This document shows, in pieces, positions 33,929-46,584 of a stretch of DNA of 64,000 nt; position 1 is the stretch's first letter, and each line of letters opens with the position of its first letter. The notes beneath the pieces are model-generated. The model did no database searches. It was given only the letters and a program-made list of their open reading frames with translations, and was not told the origin of the DNA. The stretch covers positions 62,001-126,000 of the forward strand of contig JABSSW010000054.1 in assembly GCA_018902385.1 (NCBI GenBank). Direction: 5' to 3'. This stretch comes from Physcia stellaris (Eukaryota; Ascomycota; Lecanoromycetes; Caliciales; Physciaceae). Position numbers and translations under genes: made by a program.

Positions 33929-34897
33929 ATGGCCATCTCACCTCCGCCAGGGGTTTACGTTCCCGTTCCTACCTTTTTCGTATCTCGAAAGGCTTCCAAC
34001 TACTCCCCTGAAGCAGCTGCATTAGATCTTGAAACGCAGACAAAACATGCGATCCATCTTGCAAAGTGCGGCATTCGTGGTCTTGTAGTACTGGGATCTA
34101 CCGGTGAAGCCATTGCAATCACCAATAAGGAGCGATCGGAGCTTTTAAGACACGTGCGCCAGCAGCTCGAGAGTGCCGGTTACAAGGACTACCCAATCAT
34201 TGCAGGGACAGCGACGCAAGGAATTGAAGACACAGTGCAGCAGCTTAAGGATGCCAAAGACGCAGGTGCCCAATGGGGTCTTGTACTCGCTCCAAGTTAC
34301 TTTGCAACAACGATTACCCAAGACGGATTGAATGATTGGTATGTTGCGATTGCTGATCGCTCGCCTTTACCTATCATGGTGTATCATTACCCGGCAGTCT
34401 GCAACAACATCACGATACGAGCGTCTACTTTTCAATCGTTGGCTTCTCATCCTAATATCGTTGGCTGCAAGCTCTCCCACGGCGACCTCTCTATGCATAC
34501 CCAGATAGCTTCGAATCCTAGGATTGACTCGAACAAATTTCCTGTGTTCACAGGCCTCGGACAGCAGCTGTTAGCAGTCTTAACAGTAGGCGGAGCCGGT
34601 GCGATAGACGGCTTGGCTGCGATATTTCCTCGAGTCCTCGTTCGGTTATGGGAGTCCACAACCCACGGCAACTTAGACGAGGCCAGAAGTATACAGGAGG
34701 CGGTTTGCAAAGGCGAAGAGTTAGTGGTCGGTTGCGGAGTGCCGGGTATCAAGGAGGCTGTCAGTAGGGTTCTGGGAATGGGAGATAGAGATGGCACGAG
34801 GCTCCCACTGAAAGGCGGCATTGGCAACGCTGATTGGGCGAAGTGGACTGAGATAATGGATGATCTGGGTAGCCTTGAGCAAGAATTGGCGTCGTAG
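33929..34897 (+). CDS. DapA/N-acetylneuraminate lyase family aldolase
   Basis: A 322-aa single-exon class I aldolase of the dihydrodipicolinate synthase superfamily. Fungi do not make lysine by DapA, so a sugar-acid aldolase (2-keto-3-deoxy acid or 4-hydroxy-2-oxoglutarate type) is more likely. Motifs: GSTGEA for substrate carboxylate binding, Tyr152 in VYHYP, and the Schiff-base Lys181 in VGCKLSHGDL. The fold runs from GVYVPVPTFF to the C-terminal helices. It lies 500 bases after the rhamnose-dehydrogenase-like SDR on the same strand, which suggests but does not show a shared sugar-acid route. The intronless frame begins at a clear ATG. Confidence 0.88.
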   Translation: MAISPPPGVYVPVPTFFVSRKASNYSPEAAALDLETQTKHAIHLAKCGIRGLVVLGSTGEAIAITNKERSELLRHVRQQLESAGYKDYPIIAGTATQGIEDTVQQLKDAKDAGAQWGLVLAPSYFATTITQDGLNDWYVAIADRSPLPIMVYHYPAVCNNITIRASTFQSLASHPNIVGCKLSHGDLSMHTQIASNPRIDSNKFPVFTGLGQQLLAVLTVGGAGAIDGLAAIFPRVLVRLWESTTHGNLDEARSIQEAVCKGEELVVGCGVPGIKEAVSRVLGMGDRDGTRLPLKGGIGNADWAKWTEIMDDLGSLEQELAS

Positions 34898-35283
34898 CTT
34901 TGAGAAGCCAGGAAGGACTTGACCCTGACAAGCTGCAAGAGTATTGACTGGGGTGGTGCTTGTCCTCAACTATGTGCATACCGAGCTGGGGATTATTTGT
35001 GTCACTATGTATATAGAGGAAAAGATTATCTTTTGGAGTGAATGAGTACGAAGCCTGCGCTTTTAACGTATTAATTGTGTGTGCTGCTTGACAATAATGT
35101 CTAGAGCCACATGTGTGATTATGCTATTGTCAGCTGTTCACCAACACCAGATGTGATCTCAATCTCGAAACCCCACATTTGCTCAACCCGCCTTGCCGTC
35201 CATGACACAAGAAATACTTGGAATTCCAAACCAAACTGATCTACCTCAGCAATGATACTATTCTGTCAATCTTAAGGCATTTG
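34898..35283. other. Spacer between aldolase and nicotinamidase genes
   Basis: About 390 bases, AT-rich in the first half. No gene seen. Confidence 0.45.
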
Positions 35284-36063
35284 ATGGCGATGGCCGAGCC
35301 AGATGCTCACAGGGCAGCCCTCATTGTGGTCGATGTGCAAGAAGATTTCTGTCCACCTGTATGGAGAAGCCCGAAATTGACGAGCAACTGAGCAGAGACA
35401 GAGACGCTAATCATAGTACAGTCTGGATCACTAGCAGTATCGGAAGGCCGAAGTATAGCACCCGGTATCAACGAATTGCTCTCCTTACCTTTCGCCATTA
35501 AAATTGCTACTCAGGATTGGCATCCAAGCGACCATGTTTCTTTCGACGCCTCTCACCCTTCCCCAGACATCAAAGCATTCGAATCTAAGGTGACCATTCG
35601 AGATCCAGCAGACCCATCCGTGTCGCAGGAGATACCGATATGGCCAGTACACTGTGTGCAAGGCACAAAAGGAGCAGAGATTATCCCAGAGTTAGACGTC
35701 TCAAAATTCGATCACATCGTACGAAAAGGGAGGGACAAAAGGGTCGAGATGTTTTCTGGCTTCACTACCTGCTTTGGAACTAAAACGGACGCAGCCAGTC
35801 ATGACTTGGGAGCTTTACTGAGGGAAGCCAACGTACGTGACGTTTTCATCGCTGGACTGACTGGAGACTTCTGTGTTCGATATACAGCTATTGATGCTAA
35901 GAAGGAAGGCTTCAATGTCTACGTCGTTGATGAAGTTACCAGAAGCGTTGATCCCAGCGAACAAGGATGGGGAGCAGTCAGAAGAGAGTTGGCCGATATT
36001 GGCATTAATGTTGTCAGCATCAAGGGGCCGGAGCTGAGGGTACTTCATGGGTCTCTGGCATGA
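35284..36063 (+). CDS. pnc1: Nicotinamidase (Pnc1 type)
   Basis: Hydrolyses nicotinamide to nicotinate and ammonia in NAD+ salvage and, by removing nicotinamide, relieves sirtuin inhibition. Exons 35284-35358 and 35422-36063 give 238 aa. Triad and metal site are visible: Asp17 in VVDVQEDFCP, a Lys in HIVRKGRD, the nucleophile Cys in GLTGDFCVRYTA, and metal ligands in TQDWHPSDHVSF. The WPVHCVQGTKGAEI segment is typical of the fungal/animal group. The intron has donor GTATGG, branch CTAAT and acceptor CAG. The isochorismatase superfamily is broad, but the DWHP and WPxHCVQGT pair argues for nicotinamidase. Confidence 0.93.
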
Positions 36064-36426
36064 AAATGATCCATGGCACAGTCTGAATACCAAGTCTTCC
36101 TAATTAGACATTATTGGGCCAACAAGGGTCTGCAGGTCTCTCCAATCCGGACTCCTTCATGTTTGATGCGGTCCAAATCTGTAATGGTCAAGGCGACGAC
36201 CTTCTCGTGTGAGCATGCTCGAGCATGGTTCTCAGGGTCGCCCTACCAACCGGTTAATCTGAAGCACAGGGGATAAGCGGCGAGTGCGGGTAAGCTAAAT
36301 TAGCATGCAGAGCTCCCTCTGCTGCGACATCTCTGGACGCGATCGGCTTCGACTCCATTACTCGTAAACTCATAACAACCACACTCTCTCAACCATACTT
36401 CAATCACACCATCACAATTTGACAAG
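36064..36426. other. Spacer upstream of the Lys-rich protein gene
   Basis: 363 bases. The last 60 are C/A-rich with short CTCTC runs before the next ATG, as in leaders of well-expressed fungal genes. No frame of interest. Confidence 0.4.
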
Positions 36427-37076
36427 ATGCCTTCATCCAAGGGAAAGCCTACCGACCCCAAGCTTCGCGAAGAAGTCAAGGAGGGTATGCCTCAAATGTC
36501 CAAACAATGATGTACTAGAATGATTGCGTGCTGATGCGCGCAACAGACGTAAAGAACGAAACCAACAAGGATGGCTCTGGAAAAGGTCAGATGACTGCCT
36601 GGAAGGTACAGCTCCTCGTTCCTTTTGTTGCGCGACGATGCGCTCTCTCCTTTCCTCCCTCGTCGCAATCTTGCATTTCGCTAACGCGCCATATACGATA
36701 GGGGATGAAGATCTCCAAGGAGTACGAGAAGAAAGGCGGCGATTATGAGAACGAGGCTGGCTCCGAAAACAAGCCACAGAAAGGCGCGCCGGAGGGCAAG
36801 TCCGAGGGCGAAAAGAAGGAAGAGACCAAGCAGGACGGCGCCACGGATAAAGACGACGCCAAGACCGAAACGAAGGATAAACCCAAGGCCAATAGTGCCA
36901 AGAAGGCAGCGACAAAGAAGGCAGATACTAAGGCCAAGGCGCCCAAGAAGGAGAAGAAGGAGCCTGCGAAGGGGACGCGCCAGAGCTCACGCGTCGCAAA
37001 CAAGCGATCTGCTCCGGAGGAGGAGCCCAAGGAGAAGGCTCCTCCTGCAAAGAAAGCTAAGGCTGCTAAGAAGTAG
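36427..37076 (+). CDS. Conserved Lys/Glu-rich small protein, function unknown
   Basis: Exons 36427-36484, 36547-36605 and 36702-37076 give about 163 aa. The N-terminal 70 residues look conserved: MPSSKGKPTDPKLREEVKE, NKDGSGKGQMTAWKGMKI and SKEYEKKGGDYENEAGSENK; I recall similar openings in many ascomycete proteins but not a named function. The rest is a highly charged, disordered Lys/Ala/Glu tail with nuclear-signal-like clusters (KKAATKKADTKAKAPKKEKK, SSRVANKRSAP, PPAKKAKAAKK), like linker-histone or HMG tails. A nuclear, chromatin-linked place is my inference. All junctions close in frame. Confidence 0.75.
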
Positions 37077-39152
37077 TAGCACTTTACAGCAGCTAGGGTT
37101 TGTCGTCCTTGTGCCGGGTGTTTGTTGTGTGGTTCATGCTGGTTAATGGGAGTGTGATTGTTCTTGTGGCAAGTCTAGATGTACATTATCACGGATCCTC
37201 GATGGTAGCTAGGGTCGCATGAATCGATTGACAGGCTTTTTGAGAACTTAGGCTCCTTCGTTATCATTGACTAGAGTGATGGATAGATACATTCTCCATC
37301 CAGCACTAGAAACTACAGACAATACAACTGCCTACAGCGCATCGTGACTGCTTGTACCCGATGCATGATCTCGCGATCCCCCATTTCTGCTTGGCTATCC
37401 TGACTTGATATGCAGGTTTCCCGTTGAATCATCGAGTCTTGTTCTAAAGTAGCCCCCACTCATCCTACTTTGAGAGCACGTCTACCCGTCTTCGGGACAG
37501 GCAAGTACATGTGAGGCGATCAGACGCTTCGCCAATGCCTTTTGTCCTAGTGGACAGAGTTATTCGATACACATGTCGAAGCACCAAATATTGCCCGACA
37601 GCGTGAGAGGTAGCCTAATAAGAAGGTAAGCAGACTGGTACTACCTTACTCAGATATTGGCGAAACACACGACGACTTGGAGAGTAGAATCTAGCTTTAG
37701 GGCACGTGAGGAAGGGTCTTGACCAAAGCGCCGTTATATCGAACGACAAGCATTTATTTACGTGATTGAGAAGAGAACAGATTGGGACGGATTTCATCGT
37801 GCCCTCACCTGAGCCATCAGATGTTGAAATTTGCAGTCTTGGTACGGTGTTTTGAACAGATTTTATCGAAATTCTCAAGCATGGAACATGCAATCGATGT
37901 GCACTTCGGAACCACTGGTTACCCCCTCCAAAGCCTGCGAAGAGCTCAAGTAGCCCCGATTTGAGTCGAGTAGGCTTTGGCTTTACAACTGGGCTGTTGT
38001 CCGAATGGTCTCACGATTGGGACCAAATTGTTGGAGGACGTCGTAAGTTACTAACAGAGATGACAGGAAAAGAGGAGATTGAATGAGAAGTGGGCAATCC
38101 AGAGGAGAATGAGGCCTAGACCTGGTTAGATGGAGCTACCTCCAACTTTCATCCCATAGCAGACAGTCACTATTATAACTTCAATACCAACGTTGTGCGA
38201 TTCAAGATGTGTTACACGGATGCTTTGTCGAGGAGCTTTCGTACACTACCGTCATCACTGCCCGATATTTTCAACAGCCATTTGATGCTGGAAGTCCGGC
38301 TAATCTGGGATAATGAGATGGACTCTCCATAACAACTTTGATCTATGTCCCATTGCAACACCTGCAACTCGCTTCAGTGGGAGATTTGGAAGTTTTAACG
38401 ATCACGATCCCACCGTGGTGAGACATGCCACGCAGACACAAAAGCCTCCAAGTACTGTCGGGATGCAGCTTGGAGTTTCCGATCGCCTTTACTTGATTAG
38501 GCTTACGAGGAGATGGTTCACTACCCAAGACAGCCTAAGCGTGCACGCTCAACAGTCGGAATCCGAGATGTTGAGAAAAAAACCGATCTCGGGCATTACC
38601 GTTTTGAAACGGAAGCGAGGATGATTACACTAGCACGTGACGAGCAGCAGCTCGGAGAAGTTGAGAAGCCTCGACGATCTGAACCCTGATTGGCTTTATC
38701 TCCACCGTCCCTTGGTTCCACTTGTTTCGGCCCCGAGTGAAAATCCCACTATCATCATAAGCGTGGTCAAGGATACCGCAATATTCAGGCTTACCTTACT
38801 GTATGCACCCACGCTCCCATGAGATGCGTTGTCGCTCTCTTGCACTTTCCATTGACCATCCAGTTACGCTGAGCAGAAAGAAGGACCGATTGAAGCCCAC
38901 CAACTCTGCGGATCTGTCTCTATAGTATTTCCCCTCGGGCGGACCATCCCACGTAAGAATTCCACATGTTGAACTTACCTTTCGAATCCATACTATCCAA
39001 CTCCTAACCAACTTCGAAGGTACGGATGGAAAGCTAACGAATGACGCACCTTCCCAGAGATCCATCATCAGTCTGCTCTCACCAAATGTCGTGGCTAATG
39101 CACTTGAACTGCCTGCATTAACTCTCATCGCAACCTCTTCATTCTATCCACT
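37077..39152. other. Gene-poor region upstream of HMG-CoA reductase
   Basis: 2.1 kb. Frames at 37615-37893, 38313-38624 and 38796-39128 are short, on different strands, without domains or splice-compatible partners. Probably terminator of the small Lys-rich gene plus a long HMG-CoA reductase control region. Confidence 0.5.
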
Positions 39153-42100
39153 ATGCTTGGTGCCTCATTCCTTCCTGCACGCTTCCGAAGCGACCACGGA
39201 CAAGCAGCAACCTCAAGCCCCGGCTACATCAATCGATGGATTACGCCCTACCTGCAATACGTTTCTCGTCGAGCTTTCACTCATCCTATACACACCATCG
39301 TATTCGTAGCAATCCTCGCGAGTACCTCTTATGTGGGCATCCTCGAGGGTAGCTTGCTGGACCATACAAGTCTAGATGGAAATGTAGCGCGTGGTACGGA
39401 CTTAGCTTCTCTTGCCGAGGGTGGTCGACGATTGAAGCTTGGTAAAGAGACATCATGGAAATGGCAAACAGACAATGGAGGAATCAGCACAATCGTGGTA
39501 GATGCTGTATGTGTCTGGGTGGCATTGAGCTACGAGTACCGCACTAATGCTGGAACAGGCCACCCAGCATTTAGCGCTCTTAACCTTGGTGTTTCCAGAT
39601 TCCCTCTCTGACGTCTATCCTCGGACAGCTCCGCGGCCGGACAAAATTCCTATGCCAAATGATACCGCCGCCCACTTTCTGCCAACAACTCCGAATACAT
39701 TATCTTCATTCTCCCATGATACCACACTTTCGATAGTGGTGCCTTTTAGCGAGGCCTCGTCATTCCTGACAGAGATCAGAGAGCTCCCTAACGAGGTAGG
39801 TAGTAACAAAGATAGCGAAGGAATCGAACCACATTTGATTCAATCATGGGTAATGGAAGCTGCGAAGAAGACAGGGGAAGATCAGCGGCCAGTGCCAAGC
39901 TGGACAACGAGTGCATGGACAAAGTTCGTGGACTTGATTAAGGTAATCCTTTGTACTAGAATCGCTGTGATATTGTCTGACAAGGGGTAGAACGCCGAAT
40001 CGTTGGATATCATCATAATGGTGTTGGGATATCTGTCCATGCACCTGACTTTTGTGTCTCTTTTCATGTCAATGAGACGTATGGGATCCAATTTCTGGCT
40101 CGCAACGACTGTCCTCTTCAATTCTGTTTTTGCTTTCCTTTTTGGCCTGGTTGTTACGACAAGACTAGGGGTTCCAATCAATCTAGTCCTTCTTTCTGAG
40201 GGATTACCGTTCTTGGTCGTTACTATCGGCTTCGAGAAGCCTATCATTTTGACCAAAGCGGTACTTTCGGCCTCAGTGGATTCACGACGTCCGGAAGCAA
40301 GCCCTGACTCGGATGTCCGTAAGAATTCTAAAGAACCAGGAACAATTCAATCTGCATTGCACGTTGCAGTCAGAGAGAAAGGCTTCGCCATTGTTCGTGA
40401 TTATTGCATTGAGATTGCCATACTTGTTGCGGGAGCAGCATCGGGTGTACAAGGAGGATTAAAGCAATTTTGTTTCTTGGCAGCATGGATATTGGTCTTC
40501 GATTGCATACTATTGTTCACCTTTTATACTGCTATCCTCAGCGTCAAGCTCGAGATCAATCGGATCAAACGCCACGTCGCCCTCAGAAGAGCACTGGAAG
40601 AGGATGGACTCGACAGGCGTCTTGCCGAAGATATCGCCTCCCGGAATGACTGGCCAAGGGCAAGCGCCGAGCTTGGATCTACTGGCACAGAGGCCACAGG
40701 CGAGCAACCGGCAGTCTTTGGCAACAAGGTGCGCGATAGTAGTGTGCCAAAATTCAAAGTCCTCATGGTAACTGGGTTTGTTTTCATCAATGTCCTTAAC
40801 CTTTGCACGATTCCTTTCAGAGCCGGTAACAGTAATGCCGCTTCATCGACGGTGTCAAGTATCTCTAACCTTCTGACGCCTCCTCCCATGGACCCCTTCA
40901 AAGTCGCACAGAACGGCTTGGACAGCATTTACGATGAGGCCAAAGAGCAACGGATCGAGACAACAGTGACTATTTTACCGCCCATCAAATATGATCTACA
41001 TTACCCGCTTTTAGAGCCGGACATGGACGATATGGACAGGTCAATCCTCGAAAGAGATTACGCCGATCTTTTCGACGTTGTTGTTGGTGGAAAGGTCATT
41101 GAAGGTGTTCTGAAAAGCCTCGAGGATCCTGTGCTTAGCAAATGGATTGTTGTGGCATTGACAATGAGCCTGGTACTCAACGGTTATCTGTTCAATGCTG
41201 CACGATGGAGTATCAAGGACTCTCGAACATCCGAATTCCCGAACCCAGAAGCACCACCTGCACCAATACCTCAAGCACCACCACATGCAGAAATCGTAGA
41301 ACAAGTACCTGTCCAAAATAATCAGGAATTTGTCGACGTTCAAGCGGCTCAGCCCAATGGACATGTTGTAGAGGTTGACGGGAGCATTGATCCCAGAGAC
41401 GCAACTGAATGTAGGCAGATGCTTCGCGAGAAGCGGGCTGCAGAACTTAACGACAGAGAGCTAAGCGATCTGGCTACACAGGGGCTGATTCCCGGATATG
41501 CGTTGGAAAAGACTCTAGAAAACCCTACTGTTATGACCAGACTTCAATCATTGACAAGGGCTGTGAAGATTCGAAGAACCTTAGTTTCACGAACACCGAC
41601 TACATCTCAGACATCAACCCTGTTGGAACACTCTAAGCTGCCGTACCAAGGTTACAATTACGAATTTGTCCATGGTGCATGTTGCGAGAATGTCATCGGA
41701 TACATGCCTATTCCTGTGGGTGTTGCCGGACCGTTGATCATTGACGGCCAGCATTATTACCTCCCAATGGCGACCACTGAAGGAGTTCTCGTGGCGAGCA
41801 CGAATCGAGGCTGCAAAGCGATCAACGCTGCCGGTGGGGCCACAACCGTCCTGACTGGTGATGGAATGACAAGGGGCCCTTGTGTCGGGTTTGATACACT
41901 AGATAGAGCCGGCGCAGCGAAACTCTGGCTTGATTCTGAAGAAGGACAGAAGGTCATGAAGAAAGCGTTCAACTCCACTAGCCGCTTCGCAAGGCTGCAG
42001 TCTATGAAAACAGCGCTAGCGGGGACTTATCTCTATATTCGATTCAAGACTACTACTGGTGACGCAATGGGCATGAACATGATTTCGAAAGGAGTCGAGT

Positions 42101-42878
42101 GCGCTTTGAACGTCATGATGGCAGAAGGTGGATTTGAAGACATGGCCATCATCTCGGTCTCAGGCAATTTCTGTACCGACAAGAAACCGGCTGCCATCAA
42201 TTGGATTGATGGGAGAGGCAAGAGTGTGGTCGCCGAGGCCATCATACCTGGCGAGGTTGTGCGAAGTGTGCTAAAGAGCGACGTGAATGCATTGGTCGAG
42301 CTTAACACCAGCAAAAACCTCATCGGAAGTGCGATGGCTGGAAGCATTGGAGGCTTTAACGCACATGCCGCAAATATCGTCACGGCGTTGTTCCTTGCCA
42401 CCGGCCAAGACCCAGCGCAGAACGTGGAAAGCAGCAATTGTATCACGGTCATGAGAAAGTAAGTGTCATGTGGTCTTTTGGATCACGCATGTTGGCTAAC
42501 GGTGCCAGCTACAATGGAAACCTACAAATCAGTGTCTCCATGCCTTCTATTGAAGTCGGCACTATTGGCGGCGGCACAGTCCTCGAACCTCAGAGTGCCA
42601 TGCTCGATCTTCTAGGCGTCCGTGGAGCCCATCCAGTCAGACCTGGCGAGAACTCGAGACGCTTGGCTCGAATTGTGGCTGCGAGCGTTCTGGCAGGAGA
42701 GTTGAGTCTTTGCAGCGCTCTTGCTGCAGGACATCTGGTCAGGGCACACATGGCTCATAATCGGAGCAATGTACCTACAAGATCGACCACGCCCGTCTCA
42801 GCGGCAGTGTCGGCAGCTCCTAACAAGGGGCAACTCCAGGAAGGGCTGTCGATGGCCAACGTTCGTGCCGGTCGATGA
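39153..42878 (+). CDS. hmg1: 3-hydroxy-3-methylglutaryl-CoA reductase
   Basis: Rate-limiting ER enzyme of sterol and isoprenoid synthesis: HMG-CoA plus 2 NADPH to mevalonate. Exons 39153-39506, 39559-39942, 39991-42458 and 42509-42878 give 1191 aa. N-terminus LLPARFRSD-like with a first membrane segment ([20 protein letters not shown]). A sterol-sensing domain starts near residue 250 ([20 protein letters not shown]) with several helices to about 480. After a linker, the catalytic domain has [17 protein letters not shown], the Glu of [18 protein letters not shown] (about 841), [11 protein letters not shown], the Lys in [17 protein letters not shown] (about 976), [13 protein letters not shown] and the His of AHMAHNRS (about 1148). 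Regulation by sterols is expected from the sensing domain. The last intron splits the Asn of MRNYNGNLQ. Confidence 0.96.
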
Positions 42879-44233
42879 AAGCGAGTGAATGTCATTGTCT
42901 GAATTGTGCGGATATCATAGAAAAGAAGCATTGAGCACACTAGAAGGCGTTTGGGGGTTGAAGTAGATCCGAGTAGCAATAGGTTGCTGTCCCCCTGTGC
43001 ATTTGATACACTTATTAGATGGTGAGCACAGTCTCCAGCTAACAGCTAGAAAGGGTGCCACAAATCGTTGCTTTGCCACTAATCATGAGCCTCCCTGTGT
43101 CATATTATTATTGTCATGGACGTGGGCGGGCGTCTCGTGTAAACATTCTACATCCTGATTGTGTCCGAAAGCTACTTTAGGCATTCTATGAGCCCGGCAA
43201 TAATAGTCACTGGTACTACAACGTTGTGACAGTGAAAGAGACAGCTGACGGGCACCGGCGTCCTCCGATAGTTGTATATTGATTGCTCCTACGAACCTCG
43301 GATAATAATAAATGAGAAAGTCAAGTGGCGCCGGCAACAGATTGCTCACGGCCGATTCGAACTCCGTCCATCATACTTATCAGCTGACGTGGACAGTAAG
43401 CTGGTTTACATACACAATAGGGCTTTGCGTGGCGTTTTGACGGCCAATCCCAGATCCCAGATCAAACCGGATTCAAACCGTTCAAAAGATTTCCAGAAAC
43501 ACCGTTTATCCTTAGCTAACCCGTAAAATTGCGGATGCATGAAGGCATCAAAATCCCACCTAGTATGTAGTCTCCAGATCTTCTAAATAGGTACATAATG
43601 CAGTTATCAAAGCGACAGTGAATGAGTAAAGTAGTAGTAGATCGGGCATTCGGGTGTAACGCTCTAGAACAGGCGCGATGGTGGGCGGATTCGCGAAAGG
43701 GCCTGATAAGGACCAATCACGGCTTTGCAAGCTTCTTATCTCGATGCTGATCCAGTTTGCTAAATATCCCACCCGGTTCTGGCTCCTGCTCTTCCCCACC
43801 ACCAAACCAGATCGGAAGGGCGTGATCTTGCATCGATCCTCACCATAGGACCCTCCTCTCAATATTAATGGGGAGGCCCGTACTTGGAGCAATTATTGGA
43901 TCTACCGTGCTAGCTGATCATCTCGAGGCACACGAGTGTTACTGTCATGTCACTGCCGAGCCCTTATCGGCATGTTGTAGAACACTCGAGCTTCTAGTCC
44001 TACAATAGGAACCATCGCCGTCGGCCGTCTCCATTTTCTTCCTCTCCTTTTTCTCTCTCTCTCTCTATTCAAATATCATCACCTTTCTCGGTGTACTTCT
44101 AAGTTCACTTCTCTCTCACATAATTTCCACTTTGGAGTCATCAGTGTATCCCAAGGACCAAGACAGTGTGACGGGCTCCCACAGCACAACACTTGAGCTT
44201 CTGTAGCCCCCATCCAGTCGTGTTTGGGCAAAG
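42879..44233. other. Intergenic region upstream of the NCS1 permease
   Basis: 1.35 kb without convincing genes; frames at 43083-43349 and 43560-43892 (minus) lack domains. A CT repeat lies near the right end. Confidence 0.5.
44052..44066 (+). repeat. CT dinucleotide tract upstream of the permease
   Basis: About seven TC units inside a longer pyrimidine-rich stretch (44030-44070), some 170 bases before the permease ATG. CT tracts often flank fungal transcription starts. Confidence 0.5.
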
Positions 44234-45990
44234 ATGGGGTACGAAAAGGACATTGACATCGAGCAGCATTCTCCATCTGATCGCTACTCGGGGGAGAAGC
44301 TGCCGCCACCCATCGATACCGATGCTACTACCGGCGTTCCGGGCGAGAGCTTCGAGATCGGTAACTCTCTGTACGCGAGGTTGCAGAGGGCTGTAGGCAA
44401 ATATGGTGTGGAGCAAAGAGGCATTGAGAGAGTGCCAGAAGATGAGCGCACCGATTCGAGTCTCGTCAAAGTTGGCACCATGGTATTGCCCAGAACATCC
44501 TCCGCCATAATGGAATCTGGCTGCTGATCGGAAATTGAACAGTGGCTGGCAGCCAACCTGGTCGTGTCTAGTTTCGCAATTGGCGCTTTGGGAGTTACCG
44601 TCTTCCACCTTGGTTTCGTCGATGGGCTGCTCACCATCCTCTTCATCAATCTGCTTGGAATTACGCCCGTATGCTTTTTCTCAACATTCGGTCCTCGCTA
44701 TGGCTTGCGCCAGATGGTCCTTTCGAGGTTCTTCTTCGGCTATCATGCCGTCAAAGTCAGTAAGTATACGCGACTTTCACGACGCCTTTTGAGCGATGTT
44801 CTCCGTGGACATGTGGCTAAACAGTTGATAGTTGCATTTTTCAATATCCTCGCATGCGTTGGCTGGTCGGCTGTCAATGTCATTGTAGGAGCCCAGCTTC
44901 TGAACGCGGTCAACTCCAATCTACCGGGCTACGCAGGCATCATTATCATTGCAGCGTGCACCTTCATCATCACCTGTTTCGGATACAAAGTGGTCCACAT
45001 GTATGAGATGTACTCATGGGTTCCCTGTTTTATCGTTTTCCTCATCGTGCTTGGAGAGTTTGCACATTCAGGAGACTTCCAGAATCTCACAATGCACACT
45101 GGCAGCGCCGAAGCAGGCTCGGTTCTGAGTTTCATGGCGAGTGTGTATGGGTTCGCAACCGGCTGGACCAGTTATGCGGCCGATTACACCGTCTATCAGC
45201 CGGCCAATGTGTCTCGTACCAAGACGTTTTTCTGGACTTGGCTTGGTCTCATATTTCCCTTGTGTTTCACCGAAATGCTTGGTCTAGCTGTTGCCACTGC
45301 TACCGTGGGTGCCGAGGACAATCCATACATTGTCCAATACAATAAAAGCCATATCGGTGGTCTGCTGGCAGCAGTACTGTTTCCCCCGTTGGGGCGCTTC
45401 GGTCAATTCTGCCTTGTCATCCTTGCTCTCAGTATTATTGGCAACAATTGTCCAAACATTTACAGCGTGACCTTCAGTCTACAGATCATGGGTCGCTGGA
45501 CTCAACATGTGCCAAGATTTCTTTGGACATTTGTTGGAACGCTAATTTACTGTGCTATCGCCATCCCCGGCTATTCACGTTTCGAACAGGTGCTGGAGAA
45601 TTTCATGCTACTCATTGTACGTTCAGGCCCTGATTGTGTCGTATACTTATTATGAGGTGATTGTTAACATGCTCTCAGGGGTATTGGCTGGCCATCTACG
45701 AGGGTATCTCCCTGATGGAGCACTTCGTCTTCGCCAAACGAAGGTACGACATCACCGCTTTCAATACTCCGTCACGACTTCCGCCGGGCATAGCAGCTTT
45801 GCTCGCTTTTTGCTTCGGTATCTTGGGCGCAGTCATGGGCATGGCCCAGCTGTGGTTTATAGGACCTATCGGCAAAAGGATTGGGCTTCCCGAGTACGGA
45901 GGTGACGTCGGATTCCTGCTGGCATTCGCATTCAGCGCAATTAGCTACTGCGGTCTGAGGACGTTCGAGAAGAAGTATTTCGGGCGCTGA
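44234..45990 (+). CDS. fcyB: NCS1 purine/cytosine permease (Fcy2/FcyB type)
   Basis: Proton-coupled plasma-membrane importer of cytosine and purines. Exons 44234-44482, 44543-44759, 44832-45616 and 45679-45990 give 520 aa, close to yeast Fcy2. A soluble N-terminus ends in GIERVPEDERTD; then about 12 hydrophobic segments, beginning with WLAANLVVSSFAIGALGV. Family signatures: FFSTFGPRYGLRQMVLSRFF, FFNILACVGWSAVNVIVGAQ, GFATGWTSYAADYTVYQP, and GYWLAIYEGISLMEHFVF. Intron 2 uses GTAAGT at 44760 and TAG at 44831; this gives AVKVIAFFNILACVGWS, better than keeping the 3n frame open across the segment. Substrate range within cytosine and purines is inferred from family. Confidence 0.92.
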
Positions 45991-46584
45991 AAGCATTATC
46001 GTCATGAGATTTAATTTTGTCGGTATGTATGTATGCGTGAAAGTATCATTCGATCTATTCCCGATTCCAAGTCTCGTCCCACCCTTGGTCTGTTGCCATC
46101 GCGTGAGCCTTTCATTCCGAAATCCACATTCTTGACTGCGATTGTTGGTCTCATAGAGTTCTCCAGTCATGACTCGTTACTGTACTTCTGTGAGCCAACG
46201 CTTGAGACCCTAACCCTCTCTCTTCGTGCTGTCATGAAGCTTGCCAAGACCGACGTCGACCCTGATCGGCGGCCAAGGGTTTAGGGGTCTTCATCCCGTC
46301 ATTCTTGTTGGTTTTGCAACTTTCTTACCTGCTCGCACTCGTTGGTAGTAGAAGTTGTCAGCTGAAGAAATCTCTGTAATAATTGTCTTCGATACCAATT
46401 CATCCATCCCCCTTTCGATTATTAATCATACAAGCATCAAGGCAAGATTCTTTGGCATCTCCATCGGGTTGCAGGGCAGCGTCATAACCAGATATTGACA
46501 TCGATTCACCATTTCTTCCACGCTTCCACTGCATACTCCTCCTTCTAATTCCGGATCTAGTGTCGTCTGTCGGATCCGAGTAGT
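45991..46584. other. Upstream region of the cyclophilin gene
   Basis: About 590 bases between permease stop and cyclophilin 5' end. No frame of note. Confidence 0.4.

Noticed and set aside
44760-44831. Keeping the segment 44760-44831 as coding in the permease
   Set aside because: The frame stays open, but strong GTAAGT and TAG sites flank it and removal restores the conserved helix sequence.
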